Assembly (NCBI GenBank): GCA_025991245.1 | Contig: BQMJ01000080.1 | Coordinates: 1 to 64,000, forward strand | DNA length: 64,000 bases | From: Galdieria partita | Lineage: Eukaryota > Rhodophyta > Bangiophyceae > Galdieriales > Galdieriaceae | Direction: 5' to 3' | In this document: piece after piece, positions 45,710 to 56,909 of the stretch | Layout: each line of letters begins with the position of its first letter | Numbering within the stretch: position 1 is the stretch's first letter | The notes under the pieces: generated by a model | Seen by the model: the letters and a program-made list of their open reading frames with translations, nothing else | Databases searched by the model: none | Told to the model about the DNA's origin: nothing | Program-made: the position numbers and the translations under genes

Positions 45710-46300
45710 TTATCGAACACTTCTATCCCATCTACTTTGTACTCTCTTTCCTTTCCACGAAGAACGAGAGTCTCCTGGTTCCTCCTTTTTAGGGCCATGT
45801 TTCAATGACTCCCTTGTTGCAAGCAGACGCTGTTTCTCTGCAAGTACATCATAATATTCTGATGCATCATAGCTCGTTGGATCAAACACGGTGCGGTCAA
45901 AATTGGTTCCCAACTCATCCAACTCACAATACGCAACCATCTTTTCCAATATACCGGGGTTTCTAAACTCTTTGTTGGTTCTCATGCGCTCATTGAAATC
46001 CACTCCTTGCTGTAACTTGACAAACGCCCACTCTACCCACTCCACCAAACCAGGGGCAGGTTCGTTACTTTTCAAGTTCTCTTCCTTCTCCTCTTCTTTC
46101 TTGGATTCTTCTGAATCGAGTTTCACCGACAATACTCGAATTTTAGGGTTGGTTGGGTTACCTATAGGTTCGCCTTGACTAGAGCTTGAGTCTTCACTGT
46201 GTTGGTCTCTACCATATTCTCTTCTCTCGCATGCGATCATTCTGTCATGTTCTCTTTTCATTCTCCCACCAAATTTCTTAGATCCAATGAGAGAGTTCAT
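45710..46300 (-). CDS. SAP30BP/HCNGP-like protein
   Basis: Single exon of 196 codons. The diagnostic HCNGP block is present: NKEFRNPGILEKMVAYC, then LDELGTNFDRTVFDP and YYDVLAEKQRLL. Upstream are an acidic E/K-rich stretch and the GLVEWVEWAFVKLQQGVDFN helix that corresponds to the family's conserved N-terminal part. The C-terminus is basic. HCNGP proteins are nuclear and have been linked to transcriptional repression and splicing. The protein is shorter than the human one, as expected for a compact genome. Confidence 0.85.
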   Translation of the reverse strand: MNSLIGSKKFGGRMKREHDRMIACERREYGRDQHSEDSSSSQGEPIGNPTNPKIRVLSVKLDSEESKKEEEKEENLKSNEPAPGLVEWVEWAFVKLQQGVDFNERMRTNKEFRNPGILEKMVAYCELDELGTNFDRTVFDPTSYDASEYYDVLAEKQRLLATRESLKHGPKKEEPGDSRSSWKGKRVQSRWDRSVR

Positions 46301-46449
46301 CCTTCTTCTGTCAAGTCCCCTTTATCTTGTTTCAATCTTACAAATGAATCCTCATATTGGAAAGCATAAGAATATATTTGCGTTTATTATTATCCATCAG
46401 TGGTATAAACAAACATTCTCATCACAAAAATATTCGTTGCTATTGAATA

Positions 46450-47583
46450 TTATTTTCTTTTTCTAGTTTCCTTGTTCAAACAGCCATTTTCTAAATCTCG
46501 AATGGAGCCAATGTGATGGTCTGCTTGTTTATGCGACCTCAATACAGAGGCCAAGGCAATGAGCAGTAGAGTAGTAAACAAACTACAAGCAAGTTGACTC
46601 CAAATGGTACTATGAATGATATCCCTACGCATAGTAGGCCTCCATACATTTTCACGATAATACAAGCCAAGCATGAAATAACACAGAAAGATAATCAAAA
46701 GTATAGCAAAATCTCTGCGATTCTCAGTAGATGATAAGCCTACAATGAGCAGTCCACAATAACCAACATACAACACTCCCATGATTAACTGAAGAAAGAT
46801 AAAATTATTCTCATTCAATTGTTGAAGATATGCCAAGGCATCTTGCTTTGTAAATAGTGAAATAAGAGCAAAGAATATATGAAGGGTAGCAATAAACAGA
46901 CTTCCAACCAGAATATACTGTTTCAACGATATTCGAGCAGATAATCTAAATATACCATAAAAACTCAAACCAAGTGGAATGAATAATACTCCATAAGAAA
47001 TGATTCCTGCCATCAATGGTGACAACATTCTAACCGGAGTTTTCTCAAGTCTCGTCTCCAGATTATCCCGAAGATGGTCAACAACTTGAGTCGATAAATA
47101 ATTGGTAGAAGAAAGTTGATTCTTTGTACTTTCGATAGCTTCCAACAGATGAGGGTCAACATAAGTTTTCAGAAATTCTGCTTTGGAACGAAGCCATTGA
47201 GACAATTGTGGATTTTCTACCATTTTTTGAACCTCAAACAACTGTTCTTGTACTTTCGCCAACTCCGCTTGTAATTGAGCCGCTTCCTTGTTCTTGTCCT
47301 CAAGTTGTGCAAGTATCTTTTCATTCTTATCTTGCAGAGTACGTGCTTGCTTGTTTAGATCTTGTTTGGTTTTCTCTGCCTCTTTCTTAGTCTTTTCCAT
47401 TTCTCTTTTTAAAGAGTCAAGTTGCTTTTGTTTTTCCGTCAACTGACTTTCTAGTTCTTCTGTTGTTGGTATTGTCGGCTCAGTCAATATTTCTTGTCCC
47501 AATTCCTCCGCTTGTAAAGTCGTGATACTTAAAAAGATGAAAAAAAGTATAATAATGACAAAACTCTTCGACATGATCTTCAT
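46450..47583 (-). CDS. Coiled-coil multi-pass membrane protein, function unknown
   Basis: From the ATG at 47583 the product of 377 residues begins with a signal-peptide-like segment (FVIIILFFIFLSITTLQAEE). A heptad-rich E/K/Q coiled coil of roughly 90 residues (SQLTEKQKQLDSLKREMEKT and on) follows, then a spacer. About six hydrophobic segments come next (ISYGVLFIPLGLSFYGIF, QYILVGSLFIATLHIFFALI, FLQLIMGVLYVGYCGLLIVG, FAILLIIFLCYFMLGLYY, LACSLFTTLLLIALASVL). The C-terminus is hydrophilic and basic. The coiled coil would be lumenal or extracellular. I do not recognise a family. Confidence 0.75.
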   Translation of the reverse strand: MKIMSKSFVIIILFFIFLSITTLQAEELGQEILTEPTIPTTEELESQLTEKQKQLDSLKREMEKTKKEAEKTKQDLNKQARTLQDKNEKILAQLEDKNKEAAQLQAELAKVQEQLFEVQKMVENPQLSQWLRSKAEFLKTYVDPHLLEAIESTKNQLSSTNYLSTQVVDHLRDNLETRLEKTPVRMLSPLMAGIISYGVLFIPLGLSFYGIFRLSARISLKQYILVGSLFIATLHIFFALISLFTKQDALAYLQQLNENNFIFLQLIMGVLYVGYCGLLIVGLSSTENRRDFAILLIIFLCYFMLGLYYRENVWRPTMRRDIIHSTIWSQLACSLFTTLLLIALASVLRSHKQADHHIGSIRDLENGCLNKETRKRK

Positions 47584-47918
47584 TGTATGACGGCCCCTGA
47601 CTGTATGCGAACCTCCCTGCGAAGTCCCCAAGAGCGTGTTGGCCAGCGAAGAAAAAAAGAGATTTTGATTCGCGCGCCTTTTTTTGAGGGGCCTTACATA
47701 GCCAATATCAGAAACTCATTTCCAAGTCGAAACATTCTTTCCATTGATACAAGATGGGTTGTATTTTTTGTTTTTAGTAGAGCAGTAGTACGATTGTTAC
47801 ATGATTCAAAATTCACTGTTGTTTCAAAAACTAGAAATTTTTTCAGAGGGTTGTAATATTCACATCTTATGGGATACCACAAAGTGTTGTGAAAGGCATT
47901 GGGGAGTTTGTGGGTTAG
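47584..47918. promoter_or_regulatory. Probable bidirectional promoter region
   Basis: About 335 bases separate two divergent starts. It contains a GC-rich patch (TTCGCGCGCC near 47670) that stands out from the AT-rich surroundings. No specific factor site can be named. Confidence 0.35.
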
Positions 47919-49469
47919 ATGGACATGATTTTGCCTCCACGTTTGTCACAGTGCCATGTCTCCTTACGTCTTCCAAAAATAGAAAACAAATCAATATTGG
48001 AGTCGGTGAGTTATTGACATTGTCGCCATAGCATTCTTGAATGATTGTTGTTTTAGTTGACAGAGCCTGATAGAGAGTTTGTCGTAAACGGAGAGGTCCT
48101 CAAAGCTGTCATATTGCTTCGCCCAAAGGGTATCCCCATTGAACGTTTACGTGCACTCATTTCTTTTCTCGAGTTGAGTTATTCTTTTGAAGTTTCTGTG
48201 GAAGAAAAGGTAGGTGAACACGCAGAAGACCGAGTTCCAACTACCCATGGCGTCTATGTCTTTCCTACGCACCGCTTTGCGTGGAGCTGTCCTTCTTTGA
48301 CAGATCTTCCTTGGCAACAAATAGAAACAGACTCTTACCAATTTGCTTTGATATCGGAGTATCCAGTTCCAGTCTCTTTGCCAAGGAATGCCAACGGAAA
48401 GGAAGTGATTTTGCAAATACATATACGAGAAAGTACGACTATTTCTACAGATAGCGTTGCAGATTCAGTACAAATGGTATATCAACGAGAGAAATCGACA
48501 CCACTGTTGAATATGACGATGAAAAGAAAACTACAAGTGATAGAAGGTTTCCAATCTCGATATTGGTTTACTCGTACTCCTTGTGGTTCTTTTCTTTGTT
48601 TTGCAGTTCAAAACATGTTGGAAGAGTTTTGTTTACAATTAGATTTTCCAACTTTGGACATTTATTCTTCTCACATGGTTCATCCAACTATGAATAGTCA
48701 GGATGCCCAATATCCTGTGAGCAAGTTTTCAACTGTTGATTCCATTTCCTCGATGACAACAAAAGACAGCGATGGCATTTTATCGTATATCTCTGTACAT
48801 ATTCCCGGTTACTCAACTACCCAAACGGAACCCCTTATATTGCGTCCGAAAGAAGAGTATTGTTTTGTCTTTCATTTTACTTGGAAAACGGATCAGTTTC
48901 CTTGCGCTGATTTCATGGATCCATTAATGGAGGTGCCCTTGAGATTCTTTTGGCACTTGTGTGATATGGAAATGACCAATCATTCATCCACTTTTTTATC
49001 CAATGAATTTCTTTCAGAGTGTGTACAGTCCGTTCGTTGGAAACTTCCTAGCAAGTCGAGTGCGATATCCATTTCTTTTTCAGGTCCTCAGAAAGTTGTG
49101 GTGAATCAAGTGTTTTCAGTGGATATTACAATCATCAACAAATCCCAAGAGGATATTTTACAAGGTCTTTTATTGTTGCAAGAGAAACATTGGGATGAAA
49201 ACAAGTCGAGTAGTGTAGTTACAATAACCCAAGGTGATAATGACTATACACTGGTGAATGATTCAACTCCCTTACATGTCCAATTTCCAAAGAGTATATT
49301 GGCTCTCGGTCGCGTACCTAAACAAGAATGTATTACTATTCGAACCGATGTAACTGTTACAAAACAAGGTTTGATACGATTGCCGCCAGTCCATCTATTG
49401 GATAAGAGTACGGGGACTCGGTGGAGATTCGAATATGCCTTTGAGGTGTTTGCTACTGCACTTTTGTAA
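47919..49469 (+). CDS. Uncharacterised protein, possibly TRAPP-related
   Basis: The main frame lacks an ATG. An upstream exon starting at 47919 (MDMILPPRLSQCHVSLRLPK) joins in phase across a 51-nt intron (48006-48056, GTGAGT...TTTTAG), giving about 499 residues. There is no catalytic motif. The later half looks like immunoglobulin-type beta sandwiches: VVNQVFSVDITIINKSQED, then LGRVPKQECITIRTDVTV, GLIRLPPVHLLDKSTG and a final EVFATALL. That ending resembles the C-termini of TRAPPC13/Trs65-type vesicle-tethering subunits. The resemblance is weak and I offer it only as a lead. Its stop is 26 bp from the RAD50 stop. Confidence 0.6.
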
Positions 49470-49495
49470 AGGCAACAAAATCCATGAAAAATTGT

Positions 49496-52400
49496 TTATC
49501 CCAAGACATTGAGGTCTTGTAAGCGTATATGTGAGAATCCATCTTCATCTCGTTCTACCAGATAGTAAGTGTCTGTTACTTCTCTAGAGCCCAAAAGCTC
49601 TATGAAGTGTTCATCATGAGTGATGAGAATCAACTGGAAATTTTCCTGAATTCGTCTTGCTCTTATAACATCAGAAAGAGCATTGGCCAGACTTTCAATA
49701 TTTTCTTTGTCTAAATTGGTCGTAGGCTCATCCAATGCCAATATACCACATTCTAAACAGAAACTTTCCGCTAATGCTAAACGAATGACTAAAGACGCCA
49801 AAATCTTTTGGCCGGCAGAGCATCTACCGCGCATCTCTAAAGAAGCGTCTCCTCGATGCATCAAAACCCGGTAATTGTAGGACCGTTTGCTTCCATTTTG
49901 ATCCATTTCTGAATCGGAGACAATCTCAATGTAATCAATATCCTTTCCTCGATAAGTTGCCTAGGGTGATGGTACATTGAAGAAAGTTCCTTCTATAAAA
50001 TACCAACTTACTTGCCAAAGCTCTTTGATAACTTTGTTTATCTCTTTCATTTTCAGCGTATGAAACGTCATCAACGAACGATCTAGCGCATTATGATACT
50101 GATCAAGATCTTTCAGACTCCATTCCAGGGTTTTCAATTCGATCAACTTTTCTCGATAAGTTTCATTAATCTTCGTGGGTTCGGCATTGTGAATTTCTTT
50201 CTTGAGCTTTTCCATTCTGTCATTCATCACCTAAAAACATGTGCTCAAGATAGAATAGTTGCTAAGAAAAAACTCAACATCTACCTCTTTTTTACCTGCC
50301 AACGAGCTTGATTTCTGGCGGAGTTTTTGAATACTGTCATCTTTGTTGTTTGATTCCGCAACCAAGTCTGTTCCTTGTTCCAACTCTGCTATTTTGAGTT
50401 GCAATTGGTCCATCTTATTTTCCATTTCATCGATGATTGCCTTTGTCTTTCGAAAATTTCTATTGGCTTCGATATTCCTCAAAGTAGAATTCAACTCGTA
50501 TATCTTTGATATATTCTTCTGGGCACTTTCTTCCAACTCGGATATTTCCTTGTTACAATTTTGTACTTCCTGGTTCAAAGTTTCCTCTTCCTGTTCTAGT
50601 CGTTGCCAGATGTCATCACTGCAGTTACCATATAGTTTGTTCATTTCTTCAGTCAAAAGTTCAAGTTCCCTTTTACTGTCACGCGCCCATTTGATTTCAG
50701 CAGAACAAGTTTCCTTCCATTCAAGAAGTTGTTCTTTACAAGTTTGCAGTGACGACTTGAATTCCTTCAACTCAGTATCTGCCTGTTCCACCAGGTGCCA
50801 TTGTTCTTTTTCCTACATAAGATAGTAGTGAATACCCAATTAGCTGTCATGACTGTACTACACACACATACCTGTCTTTCGGTCTCAGCAATTTGTTCAT
50901 GCAACTGGCACATCTCGTGTTCGCGACGTTGTAATAAGGTTACCTTTTCTTTCCAATCCCGGCTCCTGGCTTCATCTTCCTTTACCTCTTTCTCCAATTC
51001 ATTATACTGATTTTTGTATTTGTCCAATTCCTGTTCTACTTGCGACAGCCTTTTGGTACATTCATCCAGTTCATGGTTACAATTTCTCAACTCTTCATCA
51101 ATCAAAAGACGAGAACGTGTCGACGTATCTTCACTAGTTGCACTCACATTCTTCAAAACAAATGAATGTATGAATACATAGAAGAAAAGAAGCATAGTTA
51201 CCATTCCATTTAACTCACTATCTACTGACGCCAAGTCATCCACCAACGACTGTCTCCGTTGCAAAAGGGAAGAAATATTTGATAAACTATCCTTGTTTTT
51301 CTTAGATAATAACAAATCCTTCTTCGCATTTTCTAACTTTTCTTCCCACTCTCTGTACTCTTCCTGTTTTTTGGTCTTTGTTTCCATTTCATTCTTCCAC
51401 GTCTTTCGAAGCATTACCAACCTACAACTACAAATGAACCTGATGAAAAGAATATCATTTCTCTTGCCATACTCATTCAAAGACAACTGCTTCTTATGAA
51501 GTTGATCAAGCTCTTCCTCTGCATTCTTCCTTGCCTGAACAATACTTGGATAGACATTACCTTGGTGTACTTTCTCTGCTCTCGACTGCAATTTTTCAAT
51601 CAAAAGTGAGAAATCGTCCTCCGAAGGAAAGGCACGATCACATGTTGGACAACACTTTTTTCTCTTTGCTCGAGCTAATAGCTGTTTCCAAAACTCCTCT
51701 GCACCCTAACAAGGACACATTCAACTCTTTCAACAAATATAGTTGAAATAATGCATTCTCACCTCAAACTGCTTTTGAGTTTCTCTGGCCTCTCGCACCT
51801 TCTCTTCCGCTTCCTTCAACACCTTTTCAAATGTTTCGAGACCGTTTTCACCAGCAAATTCGGCTCCTATAATAGCTTTTAAACGTTCCATGTTGTCTTC
51901 CATCTTTTGAATTCTTTCACAGCTCTCCGATAAATCTTTGCTCAATGCTTCAAGACTGCTTTCTGCTTTCGAAACCAAAAACATATGCTCTTGTTCATCT
52001 TGTTCGAACTTTTGCTGCATTTCTAATATCACATCTAATCGACCGAGTACTGCTGCATCACTGATGACTTTAACTTCAGAAACATTAGAAACTGCGGCAT
52101 GATTTTTGATTTGATCTTCAAGTTTGGCTATTCGACATTGCAAATCATCACGCTATGACCAACAACATAAAAAAAAGAGCTGTAAAAGATCAACTCAGAA
52201 CAACTTACCTGGCCTACCAACAACACATAGCGACTTGCAACTTCTTCATCACTCTTCGAAGCATTCCTTTCTTCACATAAATTAGAGAAACGTCTTCTCA
52301 AATCTGAAGCCTGCTTTGTCAGTTCGTCTTTTTCCTTTCTTAATTTTGACCAATCGGAATTTTCTTGAAGTTGTTCTAAACTATGTTGCTTTGATACCAA

Positions 52401-53929
52401 TGAACTGTTCAATTTTTCCAACTCTTGTTGTGCTGAAAGAATGTCGATGTCTTCATCATTAGGCGAACCTTCAAGTTTCGTCTTCATTTCTTTCAATGAA
52501 TGTTCGAGAACTTTCCATTGCACACGCAGCTTCTGAGCCTTATAACAGTTTAACAGAAATAATGGAGTCTTACAAGCACAAAATACCTCTGATTCTTTTT
52601 CGAAACACTGCTTGTTTAACATAGATTCTCTTTCATGCAACTCTTCAAGCTTTTCTTTCATTACGGATTCCCAATGACCTATCATTCTGTCCAATGTTTC
52701 CTCTATCTCATCATAATTCAACTCCACGACATTCTCTTCCAACAACTTGCCACAAATTGTCTGTTTTAGTTGATTATATTCCAACTGTTTTCGTTCGAAC
52801 AGATTTCGAGAAGCTTTCCAATGACCTTTTTCAGTATGTAACACAGAAAGGCGTTGTGTGTGACTTTCGAGTTTCGATCGACACTCTGCGGCAGCATTTT
52901 CTCTCATTTTCTTTGTTTGTTGAAAAGATTGAATCTAGAATTCACTGTGTAAGCATCAAACATTATAACTTGAAGAAAACCTGCCTGGCTATTTATTTCT
53001 TCTTCAAATTGTCCCAATTCTTCATCGGTCTCTACAAATTCTTCGTCCATGGAAGCATAAATGTCCTTTAAAGTAGAAATATATGATTGCTTTCCCGCTC
53101 TCAAGTTTTCCACTTCATGTCGTAGTGCATTACATTTTTGTACCTTCTCAACCAGTTCGCGTCTTTGACTTTCCAATGTCTGCAGTTCTTCTTCCAGTTT
53201 CGCTATGGCATCTGCAAACTGATTCTCCTGATTCTGTAACTGTATGTACTCATTCTGTAATTTCTCTGCTTGAGCAACTTTCTCTTTCCAAAAATTCAAA
53301 TCTGCTGCCTTTTCCTTCAGTTGCGTAGTCTTTTCTCTCTTAAATTTCCTGATTGCATCTAGTGCCTTTGTATACCTTGTTGCAGCAAAGATTTCATCAA
53401 ACTTTTCCTTCAAATGCCTCGGATCAGATAAAGGCCAGTTGCTTTCTTCCTGGTGTACAAATACTACGTGTTCTAAAACTGCCTTGGTGACTCCCATCAA
53501 CTCGGGAACTATTTCATTCACGTCTGCGTGTCTCTGTGACAACGTTAGCTTTTCTTTGCCATCAACAATTTGAACACTTTGCTCGACTGATTTGAACTCC
53601 TGTTTCTTTGTTGTCACCTTATTGGTCAGTTGAAACTGTCTGTTGACAATAATCTTTCTTCCAGCCAAGTCAGTAAACTGCAACCTTATTTTTCCCTTTG
53701 TTTCAGTATCTGACTGGATTCGAGGGTCATGAATAAACGCACCTCCTTTGTCTACGAAAGGAGGCAAGTTGCCAGTACAAGCTACTTTGATGCACTCGAT
53801 AATCGTGGTTTTTCCGGCACCGTTGTGACCAAGTATAATAGTGAGCGGTTTTTTGAAACGTATGGCCTGTTCCTCTCTTGGAGCAAAACTTCGGATACCT
53901 GAAATACCCAGTTTTTCCAAAGTCGTCAT
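49496..53929 (-). CDS. RAD50: DNA repair ATPase RAD50
   Basis: RAD50 with MRE11 holds and processes double-strand breaks and acts at telomeres. The N-terminus has Walker [10 protein letters not shown] (residues 35-42) and [15 protein letters not shown] (the Q-loop region). A very long coiled coil follows, interrupted by the zinc hook [15 protein letters not shown] near 51.64 kb. The C-terminal lobe has the signature [20 protein letters not shown] and Walker [13 protein letters not shown] with a distal ILITHDEHF. About nine or ten short introns split it. One near 52.99-52.92 kb appears to use a GC donor (GCAGGT). The total length of roughly 1,300 residues is normal. Confidence 0.96.
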
Positions 53930-54166
53930 ATGGTCTCAGTAATAGACACACAACTCTGAGAATTCTCTTTCGAGAGAGATTTAAAGCATTGGGAGTTTTT
54001 AGAGCGCCCAATAGAAAGCAAGCCGAAGAAAAAATGAAAAAGGCGCGTTGTACAGTTCTTCATCGAACCATGTTTGAGAGTGTCAAGTCATATGAGAACC
54101 AAAACCCGTTTATAAACATAACAAGAATGAAAGAGCCTACTTTAGACAATTGCACGTTTATTTGAT

Positions 54167-54496
54167 TCACTCTCCTGTTGAGTTCCACTGTTCATTGCGT
54201 TGATAGGCTATTTCACTTTTCCATCTCTTCCATAAACGTTCACGATTTCTAGCGGCTTCTTGTTCCTCCCTCTACAGGGTCGTTCAACAATCAGTTCGAT
54301 TAAAATATTCTTTACCTACTTTTCTATCCCAATAAGGCAACCCTTGAATGAATCGGGCAATAGGCCCGGCCTTGGAAAACGAGTTAGAAACAAGTTACTG
54401 AACGAAAAAAGCTATTACTGTATAAAACAGGAGACAATTGACTCCTACAAACGTTGTGTATCGTATAGCAGTCTCGTAATCTCGATAGACTTTCAT
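54167..54496 (-). CDS. Small 77-residue protein with membrane-like helix, unknown
   Basis: Three short exons (54496-54419, 54370-54320, 54271-54167) joined at phase-0 introns of 48 nt each give 77 residues. The product starts MKVYRDYETAIRYTTFVGVN, has one hydrophobic helix, then a conserved-looking GLPYWDRK and a charged helix, REEQEAARNRERLWKRWKSE. Matching intron lengths and an exact frame in all exons argue that it is real. Size and make-up suit a small mitochondrial inner-membrane subunit, but I cannot place it in a family. It lies between RAD50 and a divergent plastid gene. Confidence 0.6.
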
Positions 54497-54618
54497 GATA
54501 AGGGGCAGGTATTCACTTTGTTCCAACAAACCCGCACAACTGGAGCTAGGAGGAGGAGTGTACAAAATTCATTGGATTCAACGGGTGTGGAGATTGATTG
54601 ATTGGAAAGACCGACTGA

Positions 54619-55077
54619 ATGATTTCCTTTCTTACTCCAATACCGAAAGTATCATTACGAAACGATATCATTGGTAGAAAATCAAACTATTGTTTTCATT
54701 CGCATGGAAAATACTCAGTTGGTTTTCAACAAGTTTCTCGACGTTGTAGTATACATATGGCCCTGGATACAGGCTTGTTTCAAGGGATTCTAACAGCAGC
54801 GTTGGGGTTAACTGCTGGAGTTGCTTTTCTTGTGTGGACTGAGAAACAAGGAGTTCGTGGCTCACAACGTGAAAACTTGCAACCTTGTGTAGTTTGCAAT
54901 GGTCGAAAGCGTTTAGAGTGTATTCGTTGTAAAGGTTCTGGAAAGAATCCAATAGACCCAACTGAATTATGTTCGTTTTGTGATGGAATAGGAACCGTTG
55001 TATGCACGAATTGTGCTGGTAGAGGAACCCAGCCCAGATATCTGGATCGCTATTCACCGGAAGACTTTTTAGACTAA
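54619..55077 (+). CDS. DnaJ-type zinc-finger protein, probably plastid
   Basis: 152 residues with no intron. An N-terminal basic/serine-rich stretch ending near SRRCSIH suits an organelle transit peptide. A hydrophobic segment follows (GILTAALGLTAGVAFLVW), suggesting membrane anchoring. The C-terminal half carries paired CxxCxG-type motifs: CVVCNGRKRLECIRCKGSG and then CSFCDGIGTVVCTNCAGRG. This is the cysteine-rich domain of DnaJ without a J domain, as in plant BSD2/LQY1/PSA2-type photosynthesis assembly factors. The role in photosystem or Rubisco assembly is inference from the family. Confidence 0.82.
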   Translation: MISFLTPIPKVSLRNDIIGRKSNYCFHSHGKYSVGFQQVSRRCSIHMALDTGLFQGILTAALGLTAGVAFLVWTEKQGVRGSQRENLQPCVVCNGRKRLECIRCKGSGKNPIDPTELCSFCDGIGTVVCTNCAGRGTQPRYLDRYSPEDFLD

Positions 55078-55309
55078 GAGTAGGAATGCCGTGGGTATAT
55101 TATCATTTGTTCTCGATTTTGTGTCATATCTACAAAATGAATTTACAAAGTTTATTGCACCAGTCGAGGTTGAAGTGGGAGTAATAAAAGCAGCGTTGGA
55201 CCACACATTGAAATCGAGGCCATCCCCTTTACGCGCAGTGGCGAGATTGAGCTTTTGCAGGTTTGGTCGAGTGGCAACGGTTCTTCACACAGACACCAAA
55301 CCTTGCAAT

Positions 55310-56901
55310 ATGTGGTGTTATATAGAAGCTCCAGTACAAACCAAAAACACACAATGTATACACAGACAAGTTTCCTGCAAATCAATGAAACAAGTAGCTA
55401 CTAGTTTGAAAAGGTTGAGTCGTTCCAACGTGACAACCACCTGGAGCGAAACAACACCCTGGTTATTAGGAACACGCCTAGACGAAAGAGGTTTCCTATG
55501 TTCAAAAAGAGCTGTGGAACGTTTTAAAGGAACGGGAAAAGCCTCCCGTCTTAGGAAAGAAGAAACGACCACAACTGCTGTTGTACTGATTCGAGCAGAA
55601 GAAACAGCACAAGTTGGTGATTCAGGGTCGTCTAAGAAAGTGTTGGAAGATTTGTGGTCTAAAATATCTTCACTTAATGGGAACACTATGAATGGCCGAG
55701 TTTTAGTGTCCCAGCAAGCCAGTCGACCGAGGCTAGTAGAGAACAAAAGAAAAGTGATGGATAAAATACCTTTGCCTTCAGATATGCCATTCAGGTATTA
55801 TGTTGATATGAGGGTGGTATTGTAGAAGACTGAAAGTGTTTTTCTAGTTATGGTGACTTGGATAAGGAAGTTGGTGACATAAGTTATTCTTTCACAGCGG
55901 GTGACATAAGAAAAGGAGTCATAGTTGAAATGATCAATGGAGGAGCTCTAGTAGACATTGGTGCAAAATCTACAGCTTTGTTACCCAGCAATGAAGTTTC
56001 TCTGTATCCAGTAGAGTCTATTCGTGATGTTCTTCAAGTAGGTGATGAGAAGGAGTTTGTGCTTTTAGATGCGGATAGTGATTCTGGTCATCCCAAAGTT
56101 TCGATTCGCCGTTTAGAGTTAGAGTTAGCTTGGAAGAAACTGAACACAGCACTTGATGAAGCCACCACAACAGAAGCTCAAGTAGTAGCCGTTAATCGTG
56201 GGGGTTGTTTGGTTCTTGTTCATGGTATTCGAGGATTTCTTCCAATCTCTCATATTTCATTGCCTGGAACAAGTTTGGAAGAGATGATTGGTCACACATA
56301 TCCAGTAAAGTGTTTAGAAGTAGACAAGTCCAAAGGAAGGCTGGTTGTTTCTCATCGACGGGCAATGGCAGAACGTCAAATGGAGAATCTGAAGACTGGA
56401 GCTTTAGTGGAAGGTACTGTACAAGGAGTGAAACCTTATGGAGTCTTTGTAGATGTTTTTGGTACCTCAGGTCTTTTGCATATATCTCAGATATCTCATG
56501 ATCAAGTTACCCATATTCAGTCTTTATTTGTACCTGGAGAGAAGGTGAAGTGCATGGTAGTTAGCTTTGATAAGCAACGAGGTCGTATTTCTCTAAGTAC
56601 GAAAGCCTTAGAACCACATCCTGGAGACATGCTTAGGAACAAGCAGTTGGTGTATGAAAAGGCTGAAGAAATGGCACTCTCTTATAATCAAAAGATGGAT
56701 TCTCCTGTTCGTTCGAAAAGTACAACTTCTTCTTCATCCACAGACGATATTATTGCAGGATTAGATATAGGCTCATTGGATGATTTAGATCCTATATTAT
56801 TTGGTAGCCATAACAACAGTAGTCATCATCATGATAATACTAGTCATCCTTTGAAACAAGATTCGATGAATGGCACAATATTACCAGAAAGTGATGTTTG
56901 A
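55310..56901 (+). CDS. Ribosomal protein bS1, plastid type
   Basis: A 53-nt intron (55795-55847) joins a basic, poorly conserved N-terminal region to the S1 domains, the first being GVIVEMINGGALVDIGAKST. A second domain follows (VVAVNRGGCLVLVHGIRGFL), then the best conserved one (GALVEGTVQGVKPYGVFVDV with GLLHISQISHD). Three S1 domains and a targeting-like N-terminus fit nuclear-encoded plastid S1, which helps bind mRNA to the 30S subunit. The upstream frame lacks an ATG before 55310; the ATG at 55385 is an alternative start. The tail is rich in S, H and N. Its stop is 8 bp from the stop of the next, convergent gene. Confidence 0.88.
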
Positions 56902-56909
56902 AAAGTATT

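Noticed and set aside
50343-50825. 160-codon plus-strand frame inside RAD50
   Set aside because: It is antisense to the coiled-coil coding exons. Long antisense frames are expected from repetitive heptad codons.
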